From positions 1,071,501-1,115,000 of the forward strand of contig NC_135562.1 in assembly GCF_964340395.1 (NCBI RefSeq): a stretch of DNA of 43,500 bases, given 5' to 3'. Positions within the stretch are counted from its first letter, which is position 1; every line of letters starts with the position of its first letter. Origin of the DNA: Glandiceps talaboti (taxonomy: Eukaryota; Hemichordata; Enteropneusta; Spengelidae). Below, piece after piece: positions 24,200 to 37,068 of the stretch. The notes beneath the pieces are model-generated. The model was given only the letters and a program-made list of their open reading frames with translations, had not been told where the DNA came from and ran no database searches. The translations under genes were made by a program, and so were the position numbers.

Positions 24200-25550
24200 A
24201 ATGTATTCTGAATAAAAAAGATAGATGTACACGATTTACCATCGAGAAGAATGTATTATACAGACAATCATATAAACGATGCTAAATAAGGATAAGTAAT
24301 GCTTTACGATAGAGTCATCTACACAATGTATTGTATACAAAAAACAATATCATTCAAATTATTAATCTTTAAAATTCAAGTAATCTGTTTTATTATCTTC
24401 CATATACTCTATCGCCTTAATTATGCTACGAAAGATATTTTATTTGTTAGAAAAAACCCCTGTGTGTATTTTTGTTCTGAATGGTATTCAAAGAAAATAT
24501 GTTTCATTTGTCAACTTTTACACCTGCAAACAAAGGAACATTTCTAAAACAAACAGAATCTCGACATTTTCCCCGTATTTGTCAATTCGATTGCTAGTCG
24601 GTTTTGTTCATTTTAAAGTCATTCCAAACGTGTAGTCATGAGAACCTAAAGTGGATCCGGTCACAGTGAAATTCTATCGCTAAAAACATGAGAACTAAAC
24701 CTGGCATGCAGAGACATGGAGACATAACGATGTAACTTGTGTTCTGACGCCCAGAACCTCCACGTCCCTGAATAACTGTGAATTCTCATGGGTCTATTTC
24801 ATTCACTATTCGAACTAACAGGACTGTAGTTTCTACATCTGTAGCGTATGGCTGTGTCTCCGTTGTGCAATGATTACGAGGCATTCAGCGTACGTTGTCG
24901 AGTCGCTGCTAATGCCCCTTGGGTGTTGGGTTGATGTCTACCAGTTAGGGAAGCCAATTTGCTAATCACGGAGTTGATTTGACTTAATAGAAATGTCATT
25001 GGTGGTGAATTAAGACGCCATTTGGTAGCTGGTTGCTATTAACAGTCACCAGCCTGACTTGTGTCTTTTCAATGGGATTTTAAACAGCTTCCGAGCAACT
25101 CTAAGTTCTCGTCTGGTTATAGTATAGTGTATATCCGTACACTGCATAGCGTACGCCACCACGAGGAGAGATGGCTGCAGTGATGAGCTTTGCTCTCAGC
25201 GTATCGACCTATTCATAGTAAACTTTGATGTCGTCAAATCCAACGCAAATATCAAATATCAAACACTCGTGTGAAGTTAGGATCGTTGGGATTGAAATAC
25301 TCTTGTGGCATAATTCACTGAATAAATATTCTTTTTATTCAAAAGTTACTAATTCCACTGGGATGAAACAAGATTGGTTGTCATTCATTGAATAATATTT
25401 GATTTGATTCAATGTCAATGATAATCATAATATGGAAATATATTTGTCTTTGTTAATATTTGTGACAAATTTCGATCATGAATTATTGGTCATGTTATAA
25501 ACGAAAGACAGTGGCGTCAGAGATATCGAAATGAAGAGAGGTGGGGTAGA
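24200..25550. other. Intronic stretch; possible conserved non-coding patch
   Basis: The part at 24830-25110 is higher in complexity and GC than its neighbours. It holds several homeodomain-type sites (GATTACG, GCTAATG, GCTAATCACG, GAATTAAG). No open frame or splice pair is seen. An enhancer is possible but unproven. Confidence 0.35.
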
Positions 25551-25599
25551 AATCGAGAGATTCAAATATAGAGAAAGAGACAGAGATAAAGGGAGAGAT

Positions 25600-26000
25600 A
25601 TTGAAATAGAGATATGATAGATGGGGAGAGACAGACATATAGATAGACATACATACATACATACATACATACAGAGAGACAGACAGATAGATAGATATAC
25701 ATACATACATACATACATACATACATACATACATACATACATACATACAGACAGACAGACAGACAGAGAGACAGACGGACAGACAGACAGACAGATAGAT
25801 AGACATACACACAGACAGACAGACAGACAGACAGATAGATAGACATACATACATACATACATACATACATACATACATACAGAAAGGGAGACAGACAGAC
25901 AGATAGATATACTTACACACAGACAGACAGACAGATAGATATACTTACATACAGACAGAGAGACAGACAGAGAAATAGAGAGACAGATTGAAATATAGGG
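25600..26000. repeat. GACA/CATA/GATA composite microsatellite
   Basis: Alternating GACA, GATA and CATA blocks, some duplicated as units, flanked by GA-rich sequence. Frames on both strands are artefacts. Confidence 0.95.
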
Positions 26001-26100
26001 AGTTAAATAGAGGGAGAGACTCGGAAATGATTAGAGAGTGAGATAGAGATAACTAGAGGGAGAGAGAGACAAATATATATATAGAGAGAGCGCGAGTGAG

Positions 26101-26176
<76 letters not shown>
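26101..26176. repeat. (TA)n microsatellite
   Basis: About 37 TA units following a GA/GC-rich lead-in. Confidence 0.97.
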
Positions 26177-26178
<2 letters not shown>

Positions 26179-26179
26179 C

Positions 26180-26980
26180 ACAGCTTGGATCATAGGCAAA
26201 TACATAGCTGTACAGGTGATAGCATGGCATTCAAGTAGAAAGACGTCTTTCATAATTTTGAAAGAGGACGAGACAGTCTAAAAGTCGGTGATGTAGAGAG
26301 CAGTGAGATAAAACACAGTAGAGATTGAGCAATATCACATAGCTGAGAAAAACAGTAGACGAATTCATATCTAGTCCACATATGGCGACAATGATTATAA
26401 TTTCTAACATTCCAGTCTGATGTAATCGTAAAAAGGCTGTATCGGGTGTCTACAAAAAAGTTTGCCTTTCAGACTTCAATTACACACAGATATGGAATAA
26501 GTGTAGGCTGATATGTGACTGTTCGCCAACATAATGGAAAAAAAGGACCCAGCGTTGCCAAGAAACAAAGATTAGCACTCCAGTCACGGTTCCATTGATG
26601 TACTAGATGGACGTAGTTTGTTACTTTAGTGTACCTGTAATATTACTTAGTATCATACAGGAGAAACAAAGTTGACTTGGTGTTTCACTTATGGGACTTG
26701 ATGGTTTTTTTTTTACACAAAGATAGATACATTTCAACTGCTGATTAACAATAACAGAGACACAATATACACAGTAGAATCCTTTGTGATCTAATTACAT
26801 TGAAAAGTGGAAAGCATTTAGTAGAAACAGGCTTCTGCTGAAAACATTACCCACGGACTTGACGATTATAATGACGTCAGTTGTTTACATTCTTACTAAT
26901 ACTAATCTGCATTGAAACTTGTCTATTTCTACATCCCTACTGTGTGGCACCTCTGTAATTGTTTCTTTTGCAGTTGAAGT
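26180..26980. other. Intronic stretch, nothing seen
   Basis: No gene or RNA. A CRE TGACGTCA lies at 26872-26879. Confidence 0.4.
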
Positions 26981-26981
26981 C

Positions 26982-26982
<1 letters not shown>

Positions 26983-27053
<71 letters not shown>
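26983..27053. repeat. (TC)n microsatellite
   Basis: About 35 TC units; the only long pyrimidine tract on the plus strand. Confidence 0.97.
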
Positions 27054-27057
<4 letters not shown>

Positions 27058-27206
27058 AACAAATATCGTGTCTCATAAATGTAACACTAAGGCAGCCTCG
27101 TTTCTCCTGTATTTGTCTACAACAAGATTTCTGAATGTCACACGTTACCGCTTTCCATTATTACTACTTTACAACATAGATTTTCCACTGGTGGACGGTC
27201 TATGTC

Positions 27207-27207
27207 T

Positions 27208-27270
<63 letters not shown>
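27207..27270. repeat. (ACA)n microsatellite
   Basis: About 21 units. The polyglutamine and polythreonine frames are by-products. A LINE tail is possible, but no LINE sequence is seen beside it. Confidence 0.95.
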
Positions 27271-27272
<2 letters not shown>

Positions 27273-27279
27273 AATATAC

Positions 27280-28098
27280 ATGTTCTACGTTTTCAACACT
27301 TGGCATACTCTGGATATAATTTGTTACTTTTGCGTACATACCGTCTTCCATCATAACAAGAAATATGCATATATTGAGCTGTCAACTCAGCTTTCAGCAT
27401 TTTCCCGCCAAAATGTATAGGAAAAATTCTTGTAAAATATAGTGTATTACATTATGTGTACACGTTACGTCATCACCATACACGTTACGTCATCACTTCC
27501 TATTATATGAGAAGTATGTAAGTTTACATGTATGTCGCTATCTGACAATACCTAAGATATTAATTCGGGAAAAATTCTTGTTTTCTTGTCTATTTGTACA
27601 AATTTTAACTTACTATTGGATTGCAAATAAAGGTAAAATCATACAAGAATAATTTAGTGGATGTGTTAATACCGTTCTATAATGAAAATGATGCATGTCT
27701 TAGGCTCCGACGATTACTTATTTGTAAAATTTCTCGTTTTTCTGTCACTTTTAGCTCCTCTCAACTTTTTATTACTTTGATTGTAAAAATTCGACAATAT
27801 TTAGTCAATTTAATAATTTTCACACAGAGTCATACAACCTATCAGTAAAAATGAGCAGATCATATATTTGTAAGTATTGAGGGACTATAAGACGGCAATC
27901 TGAAGGTGAAATGTCTAGACCGAATTAAAATTAGTATGTCGCTGCTAAAAGTCGATCTTAACGGCTAGATGTTGGCTTATACTTCTCATGTGATTGCCTT
28001 ATCCGTAATGGTTATTGTATCGTTTTGTAAATTAGACTTGAATGACTGGAGATTTGTTTTGTTGTTAGCACTAAGTCAAAGTAGTCAGAGTGAAATGA
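27280..28098. other. Intronic stretch
   Basis: Contains an E2F-type TTTTCCCGCCAAAA at 27400-27413 and a short direct repeat CACGTTACGTCATCAC twice near 27460-27497. No gene seen. Confidence 0.4.
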
Positions 28099-28099
28099 C

Positions 28100-28370
28100 C
28101 ACTACACACCCAGCGTAATGCCACTGGCGTAAACTCTTTGCATATCACCCCGGGAGGTAAAAGGTAAATCCACTACACACCGTAATGACACTGGCGTAAA
28201 CTCTTTGCATATCACCCCGGGAGGTAAAAGGTAAATCCACTACACACCGTAATGACACTGGCGTAAACTCTTTGCATATCACCCCGGGAGGTAAAAGGTA
28301 AATCCACTACACACCGTAAATGCCACTGGCGTAGACTCTTTTCATATCACCGGGAGGTAAAAGGTAAATC
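28100..28370. repeat. 67-bp tandem repeat, 4 copies
   Basis: Units contain CACTACACACCGTAATGACA, then CTGGCGTAAACTCTTTGCAT, then ATCACCCCGGGAGGTAAAAG. The last copy is the most diverged and lacks two C of CCCCGGG. Confidence 0.95.
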
Positions 28371-28374
28371 CGGA

Positions 28375-29198
28375 AGTTCGGACTGCCTGTCGTCAGCCTG
28401 ACCAATACATTTTCTCAAACAAAAAAGGCTATCTGCACGATTACTTGTAGTATTTGAAAGACCCAAATCTGTACTGCTGTAATGATAATTAACCATATAC
28501 TAAATCCATTCTACAATAAGGCAGGTCTTATCAGTTTTAATGAACTTCCTCACTATAGTACGTTTGCGAATCGTAGATCTAAATTCTAATTTTAGGTAAA
28601 AACGTAAATCAAACCCAAATCTTTTAATTTCATGACCATTTCATCAACAAACGACGTTTCTTACATTCAAATCTAAATTCAAATTGAAGATAATTTTGAG
28701 AAAAAAAAGACATTTTTGTTTTGGTGGGAAAGGGTTGAGTACTGAGAACGAGGTTAAAAGAAATTTTGACCTTGGAGACACGTGCAAGACACGAACAGCT
28801 CTTATATTATATTAGTTCATATACAAATATACGATCTTCCCATGATCGTGAAGCCATTGAAAATGTTTAAAATCGACAAGTTTTGTCATTACAAAAAAAT
28901 GAATCCCATTTCAGGGTTCTAGTATAAAACACTTTCGCTGTAATCGGTATTCCAATTTATAACGGAGACGATCTATGCAATCCTACATTTTACGTTAATG
29001 AAGAATTTAGTAGTCGAAGGCACATTTTATCAAAAATAAAACAAACTCGCTCTAATTCAATTTTCAGTTCTCATAACAGGATACTAGTCAGGCCACAATG
29101 TACTTCATGATCATGGCAGTCGTCGTGTTTGTCGTAAAGAAAGCCACGTAAACTTTTTAGAGTATGACACTGACGAGTATATCTCGTTCATTTGTTTT
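28375..29198. other. AT-rich intronic stretch, nothing seen
   Basis: No gene, RNA or repeat recognised. Confidence 0.4.
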
Positions 29199-29200
29199 AA

Positions 29201-29308
29201 AGTTGGACGAGATACTACCTTATATCACTGTACCTAGTTGGACGAGATACTACCTTATATCACTGTACCTAGTTGGACGAGATAATACCTTATATCACTG
29301 TACCTAGC
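29201..29308. repeat. 35-bp tandem repeat, 3 copies
   Basis: Units of AGTTGGACGAGATACTACCT followed by TATATCACTGTACCT, with one base change in the third copy. TGTACCTAGC also occurs in the 55-bp minisatellite at 18.3-19.0 kb. Confidence 0.93.
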
Positions 29309-29978
29309 AAAGTTAAAAACGATCTCGGAACCATTATAAACACATAACAATTATAGAATTAAATAGAAATAATGAGAGGCAATATTTGGCGAAACATCTG
29401 AAGTCTGTAGTTTTGGATTTTCTCACAGATCAAATGTCGTCTGCTTGAAAGGTTCCCGCCCATGCTATTAAAGATTAGCCGGAGTTAATGTAGAGGGCAA
29501 CATGATGAAATTGAGAACGTTTAAATTGATAATACATATGGGAAACAAAGAGGGGAAACAGAGGATAGAATGTATGGTTATGTTAAACCTCCATTTTGTC
29601 CGTGAAATGATAAGGTGTCCTTTGGGTCTGAATGGATTCCCAGATGGGTCCGATTTAGTTTAATTTGCTAGTAATTACTCAGGGATGGCGCTAACGTGTC
29701 TGAACGTAGCGACAAATGTCCACGCAAGACTATCTCGGCCATGTGCATCAGATTAGTAGATGTGATTGCCAACAATGCAAAAACATTTGTAAAGCATTAT
29801 AAAAATTGAGAACGATTTTCGGCGGGAAAATTGTCAGCAGACGACATGACAACTTGAAGGCGATGGAGAATAATATTAATTTCAAAAGGATTTGCCCGCT
29901 TACGGAGTTGTACTGTACAGGTGTCCTGGCAGAGTTGAACACTTTTTATTCATTATTTGTTCTCGTTATTCTGTTCGT
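29309..29978. other. Intronic stretch; possible conserved patch
   Basis: 29455-29720 is of higher complexity, with GATTA and GCTAGTAATTAC-type homeodomain sites and TTCCCGCC at 29453. A regulatory role is only a guess. TTCCCGCC recurs in reverse at 29821. Confidence 0.3.
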
Positions 29979-29979
29979 T

Positions 29980-30060
29980 TTTTAGCCTCCTGGTGAAGGC
30001 TTTTATGTGAGGCCGAAACGTTGAAATAAAGATCTTAACAGTAGAACTCGTGTCTTGTTC
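29980..30060 (+). mobile_element. Retroelement 3'-end-like segment
   Basis: TAGCCTCCTGGTGAAGGC followed by a short spacer and GAGGCCGAAACGTTGAAATA, then AAAG. The paired AAGGC ... GGCCGAAACGTTG motif is common near the 3' ends of Penelope-like and other animal retroelements, from general knowledge. No coding part is recognised upstream. It has a loose resemblance to a hammerhead core (see findings). Confidence 0.45.
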
Positions 30061-30179
30061 ACCTTCAAACCCAGAGTTGACAGTATATTACCTAGTTAGT
30101 ACTAGTTTGGAAGATACACACCTACAGTGAAAACACAAACGAACCTGCCTACGTACGTCTATGCGTAGCTGGCTGCATA

Positions 30180-30319
30180 CCATTGAAATCCCCAAGAATA
30201 TACACAATACATTGTAGATGACAAACCATTGAAATCCACAAGAATATACACAATACATTATAGATGACAAACCATTGAAATCCACAAGAATATACACAAT
30301 ACATTGTAGATGTCAAACC
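30180..30319. repeat. 46-bp tandem repeat, 3 copies
   Basis: Units of CCATTGAAATCCaCAAGAAT, then ATACACAATACATTrTAGAT and GACAAA. The minus-strand frame at 30088-30297 is its translation. Confidence 0.93.
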
Positions 30320-30329
30320 ATGCCAAACG

Positions 30330-30890
30330 TTGGCCCTTACAGATCAAAACTGTGTTTTTTCTATTTCAATCTGCTCTGTTTTACTTTTCCTGATTTTAAC
30401 ATTTATTTTTGATATTTAAAAAAAAATAGTTTTCATTATTGCGAACATTATTGCCTTTAATAGCAAGATGCATGCTTCAAGTTATTCACTTGATCTTTCC
30501 TTACAACCAAATCAATACTATCCCATAATATACACGTACCTTTCTCACAAATTAATTTCGGAAAGATATGTATTTTCATGCTGTCATATTAATCACTATG
30601 CTTCATAAATGAAAACCCCCTCAAAAACAAACAAAACAAACGACCCCACCCCAAAAAACCCCAATAAACAACGACAGCTCTTCCGACATACATCATGGAA
30701 ACTCTGTATACTAGTAACGTTTGGTAGAAAGCAACTGATTGATACTTATATCTTCTAATCTATGTGTACACTATTCAGAATGACATTATCACCATACATC
30801 AAGTAATCGAAAGCTATCGTTTTAAATTTCATGAATGTTTACAGTCATCCGTCTGTCCGTACTTTCGTCTATCTTTCCATCAATCCGCCA
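30330..30890. other. AT-rich intronic stretch, nothing seen
   Basis: An A/C-rich patch lies at 30610-30670. No gene or RNA recognised. Confidence 0.4.
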
Positions 30891-30898
30891 GTCCGTCT

Positions 30899-30934
30899 GT
30901 CAGTCAGTCAGTCAGTCAGTCAGTCAGTCAGTCA

Positions 30935-30974
<40 letters not shown>
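30899..30974. repeat. (CAGT)n then (CTGT)n microsatellite
   Basis: About nine CAGT units followed by about ten CTGT units. Part of the SVSQSV frame that is artificially fused to the LINE frame downstream. Confidence 0.95.
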
Positions 30975-30975
<1 letters not shown>

Positions 30976-31050
30976 ATTTGTTTAGTTCGTTCATCCGTCA
31001 ATAAACCCGTCGTTTGCTTGTTTGTCAATCATCTAAGGCACAAAGTTTAT

Positions 31051-31265
<215 letters not shown>

Positions 31266-31266
31266 T

Positions 31267-31852
31267 AGAATTGCAACTAGAGATGAACTACAGCTCTTCT
31301 CTCAGTTACATAAACATATATTGCCGTTTCATTTATATTCCTACTCACGCAAATTCCCTAAATACAAGTCAACTGTTTACAAAATCATGAAAGTTCTTGC
31401 CACTCCATGCAATATAAAATGCTCCAAATGTGAAGACGTTGCTGATAACCTTCTCATTCATCTAACAACGTCATGTCGCCAAACTTCCACTGCTAGAGAC
31501 TATTTCTGGACAAGTCTCTTCAATGAACTCAATGTAGACTTTTCTGTGGCTTTATTCAACCTAGATGAGTTTGATTTCATTGTCAGAATTTTAGGAGATG
31601 TCTTTTGCAACGACAATCTCCTCATTAACACAGAACTACTTCAAGATATCATCTTAAAGTTTATGCATATGTGCCTGGACATTTAGAAACGAACCCTACG
31701 CCATGTTTATTTGAAACATGAATATTGCAATTAGTTTTCTGTAATTATTTATACTTTTCCTCTTTGATCTGATTTGATAGTTTTTTGCTTTATTGTTGTG
31801 TAACTCTTCTCTTTTTTGAGGAGGAATAAAGGAACAACAACAACAACAACAA
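31267..31852 (+). mobile_element. Non-LTR retrotransposon 3' end (C-terminal zinc-knuckle region plus tail)
   Basis: The plus frame from about 31267 to the stop at 31684-31686 reads RDELQLFSQLHKHILPF, then KVLATPCNIKCSKCEDV, then ADNLLIHLTTSCRQTST, and ends FMHMCLDI. The C-X2-C-X8-H-X4-C pattern (CSKCEDVADNLLIHLTTSC) followed by an aromatic-rich tail is the usual C-terminal feature of CR1/L2/Jockey-type reverse-transcriptase proteins. A 145-base 3' UTR follows and ends in (ACA)n at 31832-31852. It is 5'-truncated, and the open frame upstream is simple repeat. This stretch has no stop, so it may be a fairly young insertion. Confidence 0.8.
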
Positions 31853-31902
31853 CTCACTCACTCACTCACTCACTCACTCACTCACTCACTCACTCACTCA
31901 CT
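31853..31902. repeat. (CTCA)n microsatellite after the LINE tail
   Basis: The same CTCA motif flanks the LINE on both sides (31228-31265 and here), as if the element entered an existing CTCA array. Confidence 0.93.
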
Positions 31903-31904
31903 GA

Positions 31905-32988
31905 GTTTGTCATAAACATATACACTCTCAGGGGTTCAAAAGATGGATTGACTTCAAGGGAACGACTCTAAATGATTCTTAGATCATTTAATATTGACAG
32001 GAAATGGGAAAAGCGATCAATAGTTAATCTTCCAATAGTTCCAAGTAATTAGATAATTCTACCCGTCAACCATAGATTAAACACATCCGTTTCCATCCGG
32101 TAAACAAGAGTGATATTTTGCCAATAAACAACAAAATTAACCACTTTGATAATGGTGGTAGAGAGAAGAGAAACACAATACAACTTTGATAGACGATGAC
32201 GAGCCAGACGAGTGAGACCAATTTCATGGTTGCTGCTAGGTTAACAAAAGACAGTAGCACGCGAGAGTATTTTGTAATGTGTAAGCTGCTTAGGGCAGTT
32301 TTTGCACGCATACAGGATACGCTTACCACCAACACTGCCTTACTAGTTATTTCGGTAATAAAGAAAAAACCCATAGTTTCTACTTTGTTCGTTTTGTTCG
32401 TCCAACATTACATTGTTTCTTTCTCTATAGTTTTTTTTGCTTTACGGTCTTGTTTTTGCGGTTCTGGAGACCTTCCTTCTCCCTTGATTTGACGTGACTG
32501 TATCATTATTACGGTATATGGATATCGGACAAAATCAAAGAAAGTTTGGTTGTAAAAATAAATATGGGCAATTACATGAGCAGTAGATTATAAGAATATT
32601 GCTAGCATTTTGAAATTGATGAAGAATGATGTTAACTCTTTTCAGTTATAATCATAACATGTTTGTATCGGCCTGGTTAAGTAATTTCTGCTAATTGATT
32701 TTCTCTACCTTGTCTATAATATTAAAAATACATATAATAAGAAATCAATTATTAGCCGAAACCAACTGTACAGTTTAATCTCAGGATAATCTTGACAATG
32801 GTGATATTGGTGACACACATGTCTAACTGTCTTTAATATCAAGTTCAATATCATAAAAGGCTACATTGTCTAGTCGTAAAACTCATTTTGGATGTCCGAT
32901 TAACAGCCGCTAGGCTTTCTTACATCCAATGCTTTTAATCTGATTTTTTGATTATATTATAAACTTGTATGTAACCGTGTGAATTTTT
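31905..32988. other. Intronic stretch, nothing recognised
   Basis: Overlapping frames at 32066-32492 on both strands have no domain that I recognise. Confidence 0.4.
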
Positions 32989-32990
32989 TT

Positions 32991-33775
32991 ACCCACACAT
33001 AAACATAGACAGAACGATAGACATAGGCATAGACACAGTACATACACATATACATATACATAGACATAGATATAGACATAGACAGTACATACACATAGGC
33101 ATAGACAGTACAGACATAGACATAGACAGTACAGACATAGACATAGACAGTACATAAACATAGATATAGACAGTACATAAACATAGACATAGACAGTACA
33201 TAGACATAGACATAGACAGTACAGACATAGACAGTTCATAAACATAGACATAGACAGTACATAAACATAGACATAGACAGTACATAAACATAGACATAGA
33301 CAGTTCATAAACATAGACATAGACAGTACATAAACATAGACATAGACAGTACATAAACATAGACATAGACAGTACATAAACATAGACATAGACAGTACAT
33401 AAACATAGACATAGACAGTACATAAACATAGACATAGACAGTTCATAAACATAGACATAGACAGTTCATAGACATAGACATAGACAGTACATAAACATAG
33501 ACATAGACAGTACATAAACATAGACATAGACAGTTCATAAACATAGACATAGACAGTTCATAGACATAGACATAGACAGTACATAAACATAGACATAGAC
33601 AGTACATAAACATAGATATAGACAGTACATAAACATAGACATAGACAGTACATAGACATAGACATAGATAGTACAGACATAGACAGTTCATAAACATAGA
33701 CATAGACAGTTCATAAACATAGACATAGACAGTACATAGACATAGATATAGACATAGATAGTACCCAGACAAGTA
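32991..33775. repeat. 23-bp minisatellite
   Basis: Units of ACATAAACATAGACATAGAC followed by AGT, with 17-bp short variants. A 23-bp unit shifts frame each copy, so a 69-nt super-period keeps long frames open on the minus strand (MSMFMY, CLCLCT). Not coding. Confidence 0.95.
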
Positions 33776-33826
33776 AGAAACATAGGCATAGATATAGATA
33801 GAACACAAACATAGACATAGACATAG

Positions 33827-33861
<35 letters not shown>

Positions 33862-34868
33862 GACATATACATAGACATAGACATAGACATAGACTTAGAC
33901 ATAAACATAGACATAGATATAGACACAGACATAGACATAGACATATACATAGACATAGACTTAGACATAAACATAGACATAGATATAGACACAGACATAG
34001 ACATAGACATATACATAGACATAGACTTAGACATAAACATAGACATAGATATAGACATAGACTTAGACATAAACATAGACATAGATATAGACATAGACTT
34101 AGACATAAACATAGACATAGACATAGACATAGACTTAGACATAAACATAGATATAGATATAGACATAGACTTAGACATAGACTTAGACATAAACATAGAC
34201 ATAGATATAGACATAGACATAAACATAGACATAGATATAGACATAGACATAGACATAGACATAGATATAGATATAGATATAGACATAGATATAGACATAG
34301 ATATAGACATAGACATAGACATAGATATAGATATAGATATAGACATAGACATAGATATAGATATAGACATAGACTTAGACATAGACATAGACATAGATAT
34401 AGATATAGATATAGACATAGACATAGACATAGATATAGATATAGACATAGACATAGACATAGACATAGATATAGATATAGATATAGACATAGATATAGAC
34501 ATAGATATAGACATAGACATAGATATAGATATAGATATAGACATAGATATAGACATAGACATAGACATAGATATAGATATAGATATAGACATAGATATAG
34601 ACATAGACATAGACATAGACATAGACATAGACATAGATATAGACATAGACATAGATATAGACATAGATATAGACATAGACATGGACATAAACATAGACAT
34701 AGACATAGACATAGACTTAGACATAAACATAGACATAGATATAGACATAGACATAGACATAGACAATACAACAGCACAGCGACATAGACATAGACATAAA
34801 CATAGACATAGATATAGACATAGACATAGACATAGACAATACAACAGCACAGCAACATAGACATACAC
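33776..34868. repeat. Hexamer array (AGACAT / AGATAT / AAACAT / TTAGAC variants)
   Basis: About 1.1 kb of 6-bp steps (ATAGAC, ATAGAT, ACTTAG, ATAAAC) arranged in recurring higher-order patterns of 54 to about 72 bp. The end carries a direct duplication of a segment with AATACAACAGCACAGC (near 34766 and 34838). The 475- and 385-residue minus frames are artefacts. Confidence 0.95.
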
Positions 34869-34871
34869 ACA

Positions 34872-37066
34872 TAGGTTGCCTACATGAGGTTGGTAGCCGT
34901 GTAGGAAAAAGGACAGCTATCACCACTTTTGACAAAATCGAAAAAAACTATCATGTGATAAATCGTTTTGAAATCACTTTATCAAAAAATAATTAATCAA
35001 ATGTACTTCCTGTTTCCAATTCTTTGAAATTAGTGTTTACGGTCTTAGAGTAACAAGACCTTCACAGATATACTGGTTTATACCTCTGAACACTTTGACC
35101 ACTTTTAGTAGTCTGAGTTTTATACACAGACACATATGAAGTGTATCCCTCATAATCGTCGAAATTTATCAAATAATTTATATTGTTCTTGAAATTAGTA
35201 TGTTCTGTCAGTTTGTCAGTATATCACAAATAATAATCTCTTCTCATCTATATATAATCAAGATTACCAGTAATCAAAGTAAGAAAAGTGAAAATTCTTG
35301 TTAAATTTGCAGATTGCTTCTTCTGAAGTACCTATGAAGTTAAACATAGTTTTATATGCACGATTAACACATCACTTATTTCCTCTATACGTAAAGGCCA
35401 AATTTTCGATTCCCCTCGGGACTCTATGTCTTGTTACGATATCTGGATAAAAGGTAAGTCGATTTTCTTTCTAATTATCATTTGCGAAGAAAAGAGAGTC
35501 ACCATGTCATTGTATATGCCTTGTAATTAGTCACTCCAAGGCCACGATGCACGTGACAGACGTTTCCGTTATTTTTTATTAGAAGAACCTATTTTTGGAT
35601 AGGTTGGATTCTAAGAAATAACCAGGTAATTGAATTAGTGTCACAAGTGGCGAGCTTTAAGAATCTACATATGTTTGTAGTAATAGCCAGACAACAATTT
35701 CAACTACACTTGGGCTTTGAATAATTATCACAGAAATAAACCATTGTCACAATGATTGTAAAAATGTGGACATGAAAGATACATAAGAACATAGGTCATT
35801 CTAGGGAAAACAGCGTTCAGTATGTCAGGAGTTAATCTAAGAACTATTCTGTAAACTTGAACGATTATCGCCATAATACAATGACTTCTGCTTTTAACAT
35901 TGTACCATTTTAAGTATTATGAACCTGGCCCATTGGCTGCAGACAATGACTTCATCGAGGCGAGTAATAGAGCAATTTTGGCTACATCGTGATAACGGCA
36001 CGATTGTTTGAACGACTTAATATGGGGCGTTATAAAATATGACACGGACTAAAGTTATTGAAAATCACTCTTGTTATAACAAACAGACAGGTTTACATTT
36101 ATGTCATCGAATGTTTGCAATAATGCCTTACTGATTTGATCTGCAAATAATAAATACACCATAACATCTTCAAAACACAAAGGCGGGCAAATTAAACATT
36201 AAGCATACGTTGATGCCTTGCTATGTGTGCGTTTTAATCAAGTATACAAATGATTTTCCCCCGAATGTGATGAGAAGGAACAGGGAAATCGTTTATACAG
36301 TTTGTAAGCAACAATTTAAACCTGTAAGTGAGCTTGATGTTGATTAAGCTGTCTTTACATTATTCATAGATGACACAAGAGAAATTGCCATTATGGCGCG
36401 TTTGAAACATTGTTTGGTGCACGACAGTAGTTGCACAAAAACTTAAATAAATCAGTTATATTGTAATTTCCGTGTATAAACAAACGTCACACAAAGAAAT
36501 CAGACTACTACATCAATCTAGTAAACCCCTTCAATGATAATGTTTTTTTTTCTAGTCTCAGAATTTTAGATAAGACGAACACTTTAGTTAATTGATGTAG
36601 TGTAAATACCGTATTGTGGTCGTATGCATAGACTAACAATAAATAATGGTATGCATTTGACACAATCTTCCATCAATTCGTTCTGGTCCAGTAGAGAACT
36701 AATAAATGGAAATCAGAATTGAATCTTTTCTCATATGTAAGTTTTGATTGAATCCGTGACGAGAACCACGAGGTTTCTATGTGTACAATTCATTAAAATA
36801 ACGTTAACACATATTGTATAAAATATTTCTTTTGTAACATGCGAGTTGATATTACTAAGTACAATGTACTCTCACTTCCTAACGACAGTTCAAGCTGTTA
36901 TTAGCCACACGAAAAAAGAGTTTGGGCATTCAATTGACGAAGTTAACGAAAAGTGTATAATATTGAGAAAAACACACACAGGGTTATGTCAAAAATAAAC
37001 ATTTTGAAGGACTGAGCACCTACGAACGACTGTGTGACATCATTGTTAAGTATACAGGTTGTACTT
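34872..37066. other. Intron 1 next to exon 1; higher-complexity DNA
   Basis: This is the longest part of the intron free of simple repeats. It holds patches with balanced composition at 35540-35660, 35930-36050 and 36180-36420, with SOX-like ACAATG and homeodomain-like sites. No exon is supported. As the promoter-proximal part of intron 1 it is a reasonable place for enhancers, but this is inference. Confidence 0.4.
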
Positions 37067-37068
37067 AC

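Noticed and set aside
27068-27274. Polyglutamine protein
   Set aside because: An ACA microsatellite read in one frame. The other frames are equally open, with no coding context.
33443-34870. 475-codon minus-strand frame, the longest in the window
   Set aside because: It is the hexamer array read through. The composition (C, L, Y, M, S only) and the repeat period explain it; no domain or splice context.
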